Shown: piece after piece, positions 34,817 to 47,331 of the stretch
Layout of the letters: every line of letters starts with the position of its first letter
Position numbering within the stretch: the stretch's first letter is position 1
DNA from: Atherix ibis
Lineage: Eukaryota; Arthropoda; Insecta; Diptera; Athericidae
Length of the DNA: 64,000 bases
Reading direction: 5' to 3'
Assembly: GCA_958298945.1 (NCBI GenBank)
Contig: OY282610.1
Location: 21,972,233 to 22,036,232 of the forward strand
The notes under the pieces: generated by a model
Databases searched by the model: none
Told to the model about the DNA's origin: nothing
The model's input: the letters and a program-made list of their open reading frames with translations, nothing else
Program-made: the position numbers and the translations under genes

Positions 34817-36949
34817 CTGAAAGAAAATCAAAAATTAAATTATTAAAAAGTTAACATTGGCAATTAGTAATTTTCAATACAACAAACCAATTTGAACTAA
34901 TAAAAATTTTTTTTATCAATTGAAGATTTACAAACTTGACTTTACGACTTTTGTAATTCTCCTACATGATTTTTATATTCAAATTTTTTTTTTTGCGCCG
35001 ACATTATGGAATCATCTTTTATGAAATTAATTAATTTTACGATAATCTTTTTTCTCTTATCTACAAATCGAAAATTATGTGACATTATTGAAGTTTAAAA
35101 ATAAAGAAAATCCAATTTCCCGAACATCCTTTGATTAATACTTTTCTATTATAATATAAATGAAAAGGCATCAATTTAAATCCAAACGAAGGAATTTTAT
35201 AGAAAATACAAAACGAAGCCAAAATTCAATTGTTTCACGTGCAACAAGACAATCTTGCCTTTGGTTATGCGTAAGATTGTGCAATTCTATTCATTTTATT
35301 TTAAGGCAAAAGAGATTAAGTTTTTATTTTCTGTTTGTTTTTTTTTTTTTTTACTTTTCATTTTTAACCCCGACATTTCCAATTGAAATACTCCAACTTA
35401 GGAATAAAAATGTCCTTTTTTCCATTTTCTTTTACTTAATTTTAATACAAATTTTAGCAAACACGTCGTATTTTATAATTCATTAAATACAGTTGGGATT
35501 ATTAATTGTTGAATCGATAAGCAATCTCCAAGATGATTTGGCTATCTTTATGGATAATATTGTATAGGTACTAACTATAGTCTCTAGATAGCTGGTTATA
35601 TTAAGGTACAGCAAGAAATTAAAGTGTATTTAATTAAGGAAGAAAATTCAAATTCATTAAAAATTGAAACGGAAAGACGAGGAAGAAAACTAGCTTCAAG
35701 GGATTTTTGCTCGTTGGCAAAAGACAATTAAGTTTGTTCTGATGTTCAGATTAAGAGCTGTGCAAGCATCTTATGAACAAGGAAGAGAATCTTCCTTACT
35801 AAATATAGATGGGTCGATCCTTATATACATGTATCTATCTATCGTATAAATATGAAAATGAGCCGGTATTCTTGTACTATTTTATAATATGTACACCAAA
35901 TTAACTTATCCTTACACTTTTAATATTAGATGGTCCTAAATTTGAATTTTAGTTTTTTTTTTTTTAAATTCCATTTCCTTATGGCTTGGTTTTTTCTCCA
36001 TATTTTTTATAAAAAAAAAAAGCTCACAATTTTCCTTATTTTCTTAGATTTTCTTTTCATTATTAAATATTATAATTAAAAACTGAACTAATTTCTTAAA
36101 ATATTGAATCGGTATTTGCTAAGATAAAAATGAATATTTTTAAAAAGAGTTGGAATTTTTTTTTCCTACAAACTAATTAACGTTTGAAAGTATGGCAATC
36201 GTCTCTAATTGTACGAGGGTAATATGATAAGTCATTGGCTAATGGAAAGTGGTATCTGCTATCAGAAAAATAATATTTTTTTTAAGGATTTTAAAGTCTA
36301 AAAAAGATAGTATGCAAAATTTTATTAACATCTGTCCATTAGTTCAGTTTTGAATGTCATTGAAAGTAGACAAAGTTTCTGTTTTCAATTAATTCACGGA
36401 AAAACATGAATTATATGAGGAAAATACTAATATGTAAAAGTAAAACCAAGCTGAAAATATATAATAGAGATTCTTTACCAACGTTTAGTATGACTCAAAT
36501 GAGGTTCGTATTTAGGTTATGACTCAAATGAGGTTCGTATTTAGGTTCCGCATTTACAAGCACCTGATCAAAAACGTGTTTATATATAACGATTTCAACT
36601 GAGTCTTTGGACGTTATAAAGTATGATTTTAATTAATTTTCATATTGATTCAGAAATTTTGGCAAAACCAGAAACCAAGGTTTAGTCAAAATAATGGATT
36701 TCTACTAGGAAACGTTTAGCAAAGAACTTAAAATCGATTCTAGTGGCTGAAAAGGTTATAGCAACTATAATCGGCAACTGCAATAGTAAAATAAGTGAAA
36801 TTACATAATGAACTTCTTCGCCAAACCACCGTTTTCTCCATAAAGAAAAAGTTGCATCCAATTATGATGTTACGTATATAACTGAAACTAAAGCCTATAC
36901 GGATAATTCTTTTCTTATTTATCACTGACTTATCATACTAACCTCGTAG
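34817..36949. other. Probable K2P upstream intron, AT-rich
   Basis: Begins with the acceptor TTTCTTTCAG on the minus strand. No upstream exon with a pore-helix/TTIG ending and donor was found here. It contains a perfect 29-bp tandem duplication at 36489-36546. The open frame at 35160-35486 has no recognised motif. Confidence 0.5.
36489..36546 (+). repeat. Perfect 29-bp tandem duplication
   Basis: Two identical units starting TATGACTCAAATGAGGTTCG, at 36489-36517 and 36518-36546. Confidence 0.95.
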
Positions 36950-38169
36950 TATAGGGTTTTCCAATAAGAGTGATATGATTTCTAAGTGACGTTTCGGCCA
37001 TTTGTAATATGTCATGATCTGTCTTTTTTTTTATTGTATTCAGTAATGTTTACAATTTCATTATGGCGAGATATACGCAAGAACAACTTTTACAAATTAT
37101 TCAATTTTATTATCAAAATATTCGTTCTCCAATTGCAACTTTTCGTGCGCTTTTGCCATTTTATGGTCGTAATAATCGTCCAACTGTTTTTGCTATTCGT
37201 CGAATTGTTAAAAATTTCGAGCATACATTTTCTTTACATAATGTTCAAGTGCCAATAAGACAAAGAACCGCTCGAAGTAATGAAAATATTGCTGCCGTTT
37301 AGGCATGTGTTGCTGAAGACCGCAATTTATCGATTCCAAGACGTTCTTAAGAATTGGGACTGTCTCAAACCACAATCTGGCAGATTTTGAGAAAGGATTT
37401 GGGCTTGCATCCATACAAAATTGTTATCACTCAAGAACAGAAGCCATTGGACCACCGTAAACGTCGTGAATTTGCTGATTTTGTCTTGGAACAACTTGAT
37501 ATCTTCTCCGATGAGGCTCACTTTCATCTGAGTGGTGCGGTAAAAACACAAAACTGTGGATTCTGGTGCGAAAAAAATCCACGAATTATTCATGAGCACC
37601 AATTACATTCACCTAAATTGATAGTTTGGTGTGGTTTTTGATCTGGTGGAATCATCGGTCCGTACTTCCTTCGAAATAAAGCTGGTAACACCGTTACTGT
37701 CAATGGAGAGCGGTATATATCGATGATAACCAACTTTTTATGGCCGAAATTGGAAGAATTTGATCTTGACAACATCTGGTTCCAACAAGACGGGGCTACG
37801 TGCCACACAGCACGTGCAACAACCGAATTATTGTGAGAAAAGTTTAGAGATTCGATTATTTCAAGAAATTGTGACATTGAATGGCCTCCAAGAAGTTGTG
37901 ATTTAACACCATTAGACTATTTCTTGTATGGTTATTTGAAGTCATTGGTCTTTATCAATAAACCAAGCTTAAGAAAGTCAATATTGAACGTACTATTCAT
38001 GACATACGACTTGATTTAGTGGAAAAAGTGCTCGAAAATTAGGTTCATCGAATTCGTTCCTGCAAAAGAAGTCATGGAGGCCATTTGAATAACATTTTAT
38101 TCAGAACTTCATTGTATCGATTGTACTTCACATTAAATAAAATACATTTGAATTTCCTTAACAATTAGT
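36950..38169 (+). mobile_element. DUF4817-type mariner-like element
   Basis: A DDE transposon remnant on the plus strand. The left boundary is put near AGGGTTTTCCAATAAGAGTG (about 36953), which looks like a terminal repeat; an inverted counterpart at the right was not found, so the right end is missing or eroded. Boundaries are approximate. The transposase pseudogene occupies most of it. It is unrelated in sequence to the three D34D families in the window. Confidence 0.7.
37063..38169 (+). pseudogene. DUF4817/DDE-superfamily transposase
   Basis: It starts MARYTQEQLLQIIQFYYQNI and continues GRNNRPTVFAIRRIVKNFE, the insect DUF4817 helix-turn-helix, then RTARSNENIAAV and a stop at 37300. Further blocks are SQTTIWQILRKDLGLHPYKI, DEAHFHLSG (first catalytic Asp), VWCGF then a stop, GGIIGPYF, WFQQDGATCHTA (second Asp), another stop, and WPPRSCDLTPLDYFLYGYLK (third Asp). 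Forty-one residues separate the last two Asp. At least three in-frame stops plus a frame change near 37970 break it. About 20 residues around the junction EQLDIFSDEAH are also missing compared with the usual family layout. Confidence 0.87.
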
Positions 38170-39319
38170 GTTGTACTACATTAAAAAAAAAAATATTTCA
38201 AGGAATGTCATGAAATTTCATAAAAAAGATTTGATTTTCATCTTAATGCGTAAAAAGTATTTTTGCGAAAAATCACGACTCTTGATTATATTTAAAAAAC
38301 ATCTATTTTATTTGTTTGGTTTCTATATTTTTATAAGTTAGTGAGTATCTTAAAGGATTAGAATTTTTCTAAACACAAACACCAAATTACTAATTATACA
38401 AAGAAAAGAAAGAAGATGGAAAATCTTATAATATATTTATGCATTTTCAAACTGCTTATGCACATTAAATATATAAATTCATTCTCATACAGTATGTATG
38501 CATATACTCATTAATGGTCATGTCCTTGTAGCTATGTTATCAATAAAAATGATAAAATATGGCAAAGAATTATTTTCCTCGCGCCAAAACATAAATTCAA
38601 TTTTATACGAAAAGTTTCAGTAAAAATGCCATCAGGATACGAACGATATTACCTTATTTCCACATATTACGTATCTTCGTTTCGTTATATTTTAGTTTTT
38701 AATGTTGTTCGACAAACTAATATGAAGTTCAAATGAGATATTTTTTCTTTCGTGTCATTTAATAGTAGTAGTATATAATGGCAAAATATATTTTCAACAT
38801 TAGTGATCAATCAACAAGAAAAAACACAAAAAAAAACACAATAACAACAGAAAAATAGATAGGGCAAAGGAACAAATTTCTTAACAAAACTGCTGTTCAT
38901 TTATGACCCCATTACGAAAGGAAATTAGTTGTACAACTTTTCAGTATGATATCGATAATGGATCCTTCCTATTCTATTTATTTTTCTTATATTCCATTTT
39001 GCTTACTTTCCATCTTGGCCTATATTCCTTTTCCTTTATTACCAAAAAAAAAAAAAAAATGTTTTTCGTATCGTTTTTATTGTATATTGAATGAATATTT
39101 TATATCAGCTCGCACATCCTTTTTGAATAATTTACACATTTCTATCGACCACATAAGGTAATTTTTTTTTTTTACAAATTTCTAATTTAATATTATTTTT
39201 TCTATTTCATTTTATAATTGATAATTCATTATTTTTGTCAATCTTAATTAATTATTTTAGTACAGTTACTTACAGGATAATCATTTAATAGATAAAATAG
39301 ATTTGAGGAAAATTTATCA
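38170..39319. other. AT-rich stretch without recognisable genes
   Basis: No gene, repeat array or element end was recognised. Overlapping short frames at 38903-39161 are low-complexity. Confidence 0.5.
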
Positions 39320-39470
39320 AATTATTATAGTTAGCAAAGAAGAGATTGGAACATTGCATGTGTAAATATTGTAGACGATGTGTGCAAGTATACTACCCTG
39401 TGGAACACCAGCTAATATCGGAGTGATTTTAGGACTCATAGGAGTGTCTGTTGGAAAGGACTGATTTTAG
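39320..39470 (-). mobile_element. Jockey-type RT palm fragment
   Basis: On the minus strand the frame reads SPKITPILAGVPQGSILAHI then VYNIYTCNVPI. GVPQGS is the conserved turn of non-LTR reverse transcriptases that precedes the YADD active site by about 40 residues. The active-site part is not preserved. A nearby 12-base duplication (GATTTTAGGACT) suggests local rearrangement. Confidence 0.7.
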
Positions 39471-40295
39471 GACTACGAAATATATAGAAGGAAGAATCAT
39501 CTTGAATTTCGAGAATACATGTAAGCCCGGGTATAAAAAATTCTTGACTTATATAAAAAAAAAATATACCGGGAAAGTACTCTTTACGGAATATTGTTCT
39601 TTTACTTTGATTTTAGTGTAAAATAGTGATTTTTCAGAGTAGACTTCAAGTCAATAAAAAAATAAAGCCAGAGTTCTGTTGGCGCTCTCCTTTTTCTTTA
39701 CTTAGAAAATACCCTGGAATTAAAATCGGAGTATTTCTAGCTCGGTCTGAATTTTACCAACTGGTATAATAATGTCCTTAAAATAAATTTACTAACTATA
39801 AGATAAAAAAATAAACTTTTTAGGAGAATACACAAAATTTATGTGAGGTAAAATAATGAGCGAGATTTGGCAACATTGCGAACTCATTCTTGACAAACTT
39901 TGTATGTGAGTTCCTTCCAGGTTAAACCTTATACCTTTTTCGAGAACAATGCAACCCTATAGAGTATTACCAAAAATGACAAAGCAAAATTTAGAGCAAC
40001 GTTGTTCCATTAAATTTTGTGCTGAGCTTTGTTAATCATCAAGTTTGACTAACAAAAACTAGCAAAAAGCCGATGAGGAACATTCCTTATCAAGAACATA
40101 AAAAAAAGCTTTTTTCCTTTTTAATTCCTTATCAAGAACTTCGCGCAAGAATGCATTCGATATTGAAAATTTGGAATGACTGAGGTCTCTTTTGAGGTCA
40201 GACGGTCGATTGATATTGAAGCTAATAAAAAGTGAATTAAATTTAATTCGTTTTATCCTTTATAAGATGTTATTTGTTTGTTTATATGTGCAATA
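39471..40295. other. Stretch without recognisable genes
   Basis: Moderately AT-rich sequence; no gene or repeat identified. Confidence 0.45.
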
Positions 40296-41120
40296 TACGA
40301 GGTCTGTTCAAAAAGTATCGCAAATTTTGAATTTCCGCAGGTTACATATATTCGATTTTCGATTTTTTGTGGCGTTATGTTGGTACTCATGTGTCTCACT
40401 TATTCCGACAAGTTCGGCCATTTTGAATATTCAGTTAATTTTTGACAGCTGCTTTTGGCTCGTCTTCGATTTTCGCCCATTCAAAAAAATGGATCAAAGT
40501 ATCTGTTTCGTGAACAAGAAAACGTTACAGGGTGCCAGATCTGGGGAATATGGTGGCTGCGGCATTATTAGTGTGGTGTTTTTGACCAGCAGGGGCGTAA
40601 TCATGATGCAAAAGCCAATTTTTGTTCTTCCACAAATCAGGGCGTTTCTGGCGGATTGATTCGTGCAACTTGCGCATAACTTGTAGGTAATATTCCTTAT
40701 TGACCGTTCTATCCTGTGACAAGAACTCTTGATGCACTATGTCCCTGCAATCGAAGAAAAATGTAATCAAAACCTTCACATTCGACCGAACTGGGCGCGC
40801 TTGTTTCGGTCTTGGCTCGTGCGGCAGCTTTCATTGGGACGATTGAGCTTCGGTTTCCATGTCATAACCATAAACTCATTATTCGTCACCAGTTATGACT
40901 CTCTGGAGCAAATTTGGGTCATCGTAAACAGAGTCCAATGTTAATGCGATGCTGTTTTTGGTCGAATATGGGTAAAAATCAAAGACGAGCCGAAACACGT
41001 GCAAGCAAAGCAGCTGTCAAAAATTAACTGAAAATTCAAAATGGCCGAAATTGTCGAAAATCGAATAAACGTAACCCGCGGGAATTCAAAATTCGCGATA
41101 GTTGTTGAACAGACATCGTA
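40296..41120 (-). mobile_element. Family II mariner, rearranged, 825 bp
   Basis: TA at 40296-40297 and 41119-41120, with the outer repeat GAGGTCTGTTCAAAAAGTAT. As in the 4613-5651 copy, an inverted copy of the 5' end (about 40296-40510) replaces the normal 3' end, with the same join into the transposase (GTTTCGTGAACAAG, then CAGGGTGCCAGATCTGGGG). The right half has a further deletion removing the N-terminal helix-turn-helix, at about 40965. It is a non-autonomous copy. Confidence 0.88.
40511..40965 (-). pseudogene. Family II transposase remnant
   Basis: Minus-strand pieces run from the first catalytic block (about 40925, in ITGDE-like context) through VLITFFFDCRDIVHQEFLSQ to WLLHHDYAPA, where the Asn after the second catalytic Asp is Tyr. 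A frameshift and deletion follow, so the third catalytic block is lost from the frame. Confidence 0.8.
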
Positions 41121-43270
41121 TAAGACAAGAACCAGATATCATTTTGTAGCGTCAAGACCATGAGGCCATTTGGCGAATTCATTTTGCGTATGAGTTAGCA
41201 TTACCAGCTTCCTAAATGGACCTGATTAGATTTTAGATCAAAATAAGTTTTAAATAATTCAAAAGAGAATTTCGAAAGTCCAGGAGCTTTGCAATTGAAG
41301 GAGTTTTGTTTAAAAAAAAATATATTCTGGAATAAGTGCCCTTCATTTAGGATATACGGAATGGTAGATTTAATACCACAGGAATTGCAGAGTGAAAGAA
41401 ATTGGTTGCCGAAATAAAAATTTTTTTAATTGAGGTATGACAAATCCGTATTTTGATAAGTTTTCTTATCCAAAATTTCCTAATATCTATTTGTCTACGC
41501 ATGAATAATGATATTAGGGGGCATTTTGTTAGCAGGTAGGGAATTACAGTTAACACAAGATGGTAGAGAGCCTCCGCCGTTCAACCCTAAGATTTGGTGC
41601 CAACAAATCGAACGATTCCTGTCTAATGGCTACTTCCATCAACTAGTTTTTGTCGGTAAAGCAGTTCCTGTACTTCATCTGGTCTAAGTTCGGATGAATC
41701 TTTTTACTCAAGATAAAAAGAAAAACTTAAAAAAGCACTTGCATTGCTGCGAAGAGTGCAAATAACACCTTCTCTGTGCAAGGGAATTACTTCAACAAAA
41801 AAAACATCAGTCTCATTACTTTACGGCCATATCTCGTATACTTAGAAGAAAATATATATTTTAAATACCAGAGTATCTATATTCTAGTTGAATTATCTAC
41901 GAGATGGATTTGCAAAATTTTCCATCTACTAATTTTAGCCGAAACAAAACATTTTCATAATAAATAAAAGTTAATTTTCCATAAATTATGATTTATATGC
42001 CAATTAAAATATGCATTTTATTTGTATAGAATTGCATTATAATCAATATGGACATGACTAAAAGTAGACTTTACTAAGTTCTCACGTATTTATGAACCCC
42101 AGGTTAGGGAGAATATTATAAAATTCAAAATTTTATCAATTTATTGTTTGAGCATAGTTTATCGTAGTAAGCCTTTAACCTTTAGCAGCAGTTGGTGGTA
42201 GCGAATTTGATACTGTTGCTGCTATAGAAAAGTTGACTATAAGAGTACCTATCCACTTAAGTCTAGACAAATAATGAAAAGTTACCAGTTGGATAATATT
42301 TAACCAGTAAATTGAGGTATGACAGCTGTATTATCCTTAAGGATATACACTATAAGAATAGAGCCACTACCGAAACGAGTACCAGTGCTTTTCGACTAAG
42401 TGGCTGATATTATTGCCAATAATTCAAAATAACGAAGGAAAAAAATACAAAAATAAATTACATCGTAAAATATAATAAGGCATTTGTTCACGTATCGTAG
42501 ATACATTAGAGTTTAGAAGCACTAAATAATAGCAAATGGATATTAGCCATGGGAAAGATACTCTTGGGGTACTATTTGCGATTCGTAGCGTATTGTTTAT
42601 AAATGACCTTAAGACGGTAATTTATTTGCACAAGTTGATAAATTGATTGGTTCCGGGTTAAGTTAACGTACTAAATAAGTGCCTAGAATTCTTCGAGAGG
42701 ATTAAAAACCACAACCAATCTACACACACACACTCTTATATATATTTATAAAATCTCAAAAGACTTATTTACATATTATACACGTACACGTACAATCGGT
42801 CATAAAAGGCTGATTCTAACGATGGCCATTGAAAATAAATTGTTCGAAAATTATACACAGTATATTGGGTAAATTTATGAAATAATAAAACACTGAATGA
42901 AAAATGTTTGTTGCAAAAAAGGATTCGTAACGGAAATTGACGTTCGTGCTCCTTACTATAGAGAATCGAAACCATTAACAAAGTTCGTTTTGATAATTTG
43001 ATGATAAAATACAAATTTAAGTTAAGCTTGTTGATTGATAATCTTTGGTTTTATCAAAAAGTTGTTGATTGATTTTCAATCTCAACAACGGATGAAAAAT
43101 TGAATATTTTCAATTTGTTTTAAGCATCAACGTTTTTTTTTTTTGTTTTTCTTTTTACACTTTACATAAAGGATTATCAAATTTGTGCATTGTCATAAGA
43201 TAAAATTAAACAAAAAAAATACGTTATATTCAGATTTAGATAAAGCTTATAATTTGTAATAAATACAATC
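41121..43270. other. AT-rich stretch without recognisable genes
   Basis: No feature supported. Sequence near 41560-41700 is more balanced in composition but matches nothing I know. Confidence 0.45.
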
Positions 43271-43369
43271 TACGAGGTCTGTTCAAAAAGTATCGCGAAT
43301 TTTGTGTTCTTTCAAAAATTATTTATTTATTCATGAATATCTATAATTCCCCCCCCCCCCTTTTTCAAA

Positions 43370-43960
43370 ATAATCCCTACCAGATATTATACACTTGTGC
43401 CAAAATTTTTTTCAATCCTCGAAGCAATTAAAAAAATAATTTTTTGTGATCTTCTTCAGCTCCTTCTTCAATGCAGTTTTCATCTCCTCAATCGTAGCAT
43501 AGCATCATCCTTTCATGGGGCTCTTCAGTTTCGGGAACAAGGAAAAGCCACAGGGGGTCAGATCTGGCGAATACGGTGGCTGCGGCGTTATTAGTGTGTT
43601 GTTTTTGGCCAAAAATTCGCGCACAAGCAATGATCCGTGAGCAGGGGTGTTATCATGGTGCAAAAGCCAATTTTTGTTCTTCCTCAAATCCGGGCGCATA
43701 ACTTGCAGGTAATATTCCTTATTGATCGTTCTATCCTGCGGCAAGAACTCATGATGAACCACGACCCTGCAATCGAAGAAAACTGTAAGTAAAACCTTCA
43801 CATTCTACCGTCCGGCACGCTTTTTGCTCGGCCCTCTGAGAACATTTTGTACCACCAATAAACGTTGCTTCGGTCAAAAGTAACTTCACCATATACCACA
43901 GTTAATATTCGGAATGTGTCCGCGTAATTAAATTGATTTTTCACACAAAATATGATACAG
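43370..43960 (-). pseudogene. Family II transposase, third catalytic Asp lost
   Basis: The main frame (43801-43505) reads VLLTVFFDCRVVVHHEFLPQ, then WLLHHDNTPAHGSLLVREFL, then YSPDLTPCGFSLFPKLKSP. The third catalytic position is Gly (PCGF). About eight residues are missing between YYLQVM and RPDLRKNK, and the C-terminal part below 43505 is in another frame. Inactive. Confidence 0.85.
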
Positions 43961-43986
43961 TTTCTTTGATCTATTTTTTGGAATCG

Positions 43987-44042
43987 GCCATTTTAAATGT
44001 TCAGTTAATTTTTTCTGTCAAAAATTAACTGAACATTTAAAA
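43987..44042. repeat. 26-bp palindrome inside family II mariner
   Basis: Arms CCATTTTAAATGTTCAGTTA... and its perfect reverse complement are separated by about four bases (TCTG). The right arm is native element sequence, as in the other copies. The left arm is therefore a local inverted copy. Confidence 0.88.
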
Positions 44043-44169
44043 TGGACGAACTAGTCGGCATAAGTGAGAGACATGAGTATCAACATAACACCACAAAAAA
44101 AATCGACAATTGAATATACGTAACCCGCGGAAATTCAAAATTCGCGATACATTTTGAACAGACCTCGTA

Positions 44170-44959
44170 TATTATTTAAGTAGTAATAACGAAACGCCTT
44201 GCAGGAAGGACTTGATCCTTTTGAGGGGTAAATTCTAATGATTTTTAACACCATTTAATGCGATCATTATTTGAGGGGAGTTGATTTTTAAATTCTATTA
44301 AATTTAAAAACTTGGAGATTAATTAGCTTCACCGAATCTCAAATTTATGCATCCTGGAAAATTTTCCGTCAATACAGCCAAAAGCATCTTATTAAAGCCA
44401 CATGTGGTCAAAAATAATACCTTCCAATTGAGAATTAAAAAAAGTATCGGTTATCATAGAATTGACGGAAACGGTCTCTTTTCCTTTAATATAAAAAAAA
44501 AACTGGGCAAATGACAACTTCAGATTAAAAAACATATTAGACAGTTACTATTCGCAAATACAACGGCTTTTCCACTGTCAATTTTGCATTTGTATAGCCT
44601 CATATATGACAGTTTTGCTTGTTGATTAAATGAGCCTCGTAAAATTTTGTTCATAAAATCAGCATGCAAATCCTATCATTCCAGAAAAACAATAAAATTT
44701 TATAAAATGGTATATAAAACTTGCAAATGGCAGTACTATTCTTTCCAAACTATGAAATAAATAAATTTTCTCAATTTTTTTTTGGTAAAATAAAATATAT
44801 AAAAAATAAAGGAAACTAAAATAGAATGCATTCAAGGATGGCTAACTATTGTTAATATAGTTGAAGGCATTAAAATGGGCAAAACCTATTCACCAACGTG
44901 TCAGATACTTACTATCTAAAGAGATTATTAGCTAAAAAGTTGATGTAAAATAAATATGT
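44170..44959. other. AT-rich spacer
   Basis: No gene or repeat recognised between the mariner and the inverted-repeat array. Confidence 0.45.
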
Positions 44960-46790
44960 AAGAGCAATTCTTTAATAGTCCTTTCGGTGGAGTAGGCCTT
45001 CTACTGAAATTTTAAAGGATTTTCAAATGAACAAAAATCTAGACCACCGAAACGACGATTCAAAAGGCTATAGAAATATTTACATTAGAAAATGATTATT
45101 ATCAGCTACAGCGTTTTTACCATAATAGCAATTTTTAAATAGTCCTTTTGGTGATTATATTTTTTTTTCTAATTAGAAAAGCTTTGTGCTAAGGGATTTT
45201 AAAATGAAAGAAAAAAGCTAGATTACCGAAAGGACTATTCAAAAGATTAGTTTTATTTATATTAAAAAGACTTATTATCAGTCAAAGTGCGATTCTTAAA
45301 GTTTTTTGGTGGTCTAAATTTTTTTTTCAATTTGAGATTCTATACGATAACAGATTTCCAAGTGAGAAGAAAAATTTAGACCACCAAAAGGACTATTCGA
45401 AAAGCTATTCAAAAATTTACGTTGAAAAAGGATTATTATCATCTAGAGTGTTTTTTCATGTTTATTTGGTGGTCTAAATTTTTCTTCTAATAAGAAAATC
45501 TCTTTGTTATATATTATCAAATGAGACGAAAAATTGAGATAACCAAAAGGACTATTTGAAGTCCATTCAAATATTTACGTTGAAAAAAGGATTATTACCA
45601 GCCAGAGTGTTTTACCCTAACACCGATTCTTAAAGTTTTTTGGTAGTCTAAATTTTTTTTTGAATCTAGACTACCAAAATGACTTTTGAAAGGCTATAAA
45701 AAAATCTAGACTACCAAAATGACTTTTTGAAATGCTATTCAAATAATTACATTAAAAAATGTTATTATCAGCCAGAGTGTTTTTGGTTGTAGGAGGGATT
45801 CTTAAATAGTCCTTTTTATGGTACTAAATTTTTCAGAAGTCCCTGTAATTATCTAAGAAATTTTTAAATGAAAAAAAAAAAATCTAAACTACCGAAACGA
45901 CTTTCTGAAAGGCTAGTCAAATAATTCCATTAAAAAATATTATTATCAGGCAGAGTTTTTGTGTGTAGGAGCGATTCTTAAATAGTCCTTTTTATGGTAC
46001 TAAATTTTTTAGAAGTCCCTATAATTATCTAAGAAATTTTTAAATGAGAAAAAAAATCTAGACTACCAAAACGACTTTTTGAAATGCTATTCAAATAATT
46101 GCATTAAAAAATGTTATTATCAGACAGAGTGTTTTTGGTTGTAGGAGCGATTCTTAAATAGTCCTTTTTATGGTACTAAATTTTTTAGAAGTCCCTATAA
46201 TTATCTTAGAAATTTTTAAATGAGAAAAAAAATCAAGACTGCCAAAACGACTTTTTGAAATGCTATTTAAATAATTACATTAAAAAATGTTATTATCAGC
46301 CGTAGTTTTTGGCTGTAGGAACGATTCTTAAATATTTTTTTATGGTCTAAATTTTTCAAACGTCCTTCTAATGGTCTAATAAATTTTTAAATGAGAAAAA
46401 AAATCTAGACTACCAAAACGACTTTTTGAAATGCTATTCAAATAATTACATTAAAAAAAAACTATTAACAGCCAGAGTTTTTGGCTATAGGAGCGATTCT
46501 TAAATAGTCCTTTTTATGGTACTAAATTTTTCACAAGTCCCTGTAATTATCTAAGAAATTTTTAAATGTGAAAAAAAATCTAGACTACCAAAACGACTTT
46601 TTGAAATGCTATTCAAATAATTACATTAAAAAAAACTATTATCAGCCAGAGTTTTTGGCTATAGGAGCGATTCTCAAATAGTTCTTTTTATGGTACTAAA
46701 TTTTTCAAACGTCCTTCTAATGATCTAAGAAATTTTTAAATGCGAAAAAAATCTATACCACCAAAAGGACTTTCCGACATAAATCTACTA
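44960..46790. repeat. Tandem array of inverted-repeat monomers, array 1
   Basis: About 11 diverged monomers with a 160-180 bp period. Each has a left arm of the form AATAGTCCTTTTGGTGGTCT followed by AAATTTTT, and a right arm that is its inverse (AAAAATCTAGACCACCAAAA then GGACTATT). A linker follows, typically TTATTATCAGCCAGAGTGTT. Left arms fall near 44974, 45133, 45293, 45454, 45630, 45790, 45968, 46148, 46325, 46495 and 46673. A second array of the same monomer lies at 52650-55085 in the same orientation. Confidence 0.9.
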
Positions 46791-46829
46791 CTAGTCAAAC
46801 TATTCTAAGCCGACATTTCCAAGTAAAGG

Positions 46830-47331
46830 AAGCCAATGAACTATCAAATACCTCTCCGATATTTCTTGCTGCTCCATCGGGAAGTATACTTGAGCCTATC
46901 CTCTACAATATTTATACTTTCGATCTTCCAGACTGTACTAAAATATTGCTTGCAATCTATGCAGATAATATTGCCTATCTTGTACCTATCGAAAATCCCC
47001 AACATGCTTCCGAAATCCTCCAAACGCAAATCCACACCTTCCACAACTGCTTTACTAAGAGAAGAGTAGAAGTAAACGAACGCATTTGTGTCAACGAAAC
47101 TTTTACTCTCCGCCGTGAGCCTTATATTCTATTGGCAGTCATATGGAGTAATGGGCTAGAACTCTGGGGTTCTACTTAGCCTTGCCATTACCATCGAATT
47201 CACTCTCTCAATCAAAAATACTTCGTAAAACTATCGATTTTCCCCTGTAATGTTCAGTGATGGAAGTTAGACTTTCATCTTCCTAATCATACTTATACCC
47301 TTGTTCACAATTAATCCTCCCCTTCCTAACC
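46830..47331 (+). mobile_element. Jockey-type RT fragment, left half
   Basis: The frame reads APSGSILEPILYNIYTFDLP then LAIYADNIAYLVPIENPQ. This is the GVPQGS-to-YADD region of a Jockey-type reverse transcriptase, with the active site decayed to YADN and PQGS to PSGS. It continues to the block ELWGST (about 47158), homologous to 788-945. Near 47331 it is interrupted by the R1-type element and resumes at 48724. Internal deletions remove sequence between the palm and the ELWGST block. Confidence 0.82.

Larger units (their letters stand above)
43271..44169 (-). mobile_element. Family II mariner with native 3' end
   Basis: TA at 43271-43272 and 44168-44169. The left end keeps the native 3' sequence of the family (ITR, then TTTCAAAAATTATTTATTTA and the transposase C-terminal region), unlike the rearranged copies at 4613 and 40296. 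A C run of 12 bases lies at 43349-43360. Near the right end a 26-bp perfect palindrome interrupts the element. The helix-turn-helix region is largely deleted. Confidence 0.88.

Noticed and set aside
35160..35486. 108-codon plus-strand open frame upstream of the K2P exons
   Set aside because: Opposite strand, lysine- and phenylalanine-rich low complexity, no domain.
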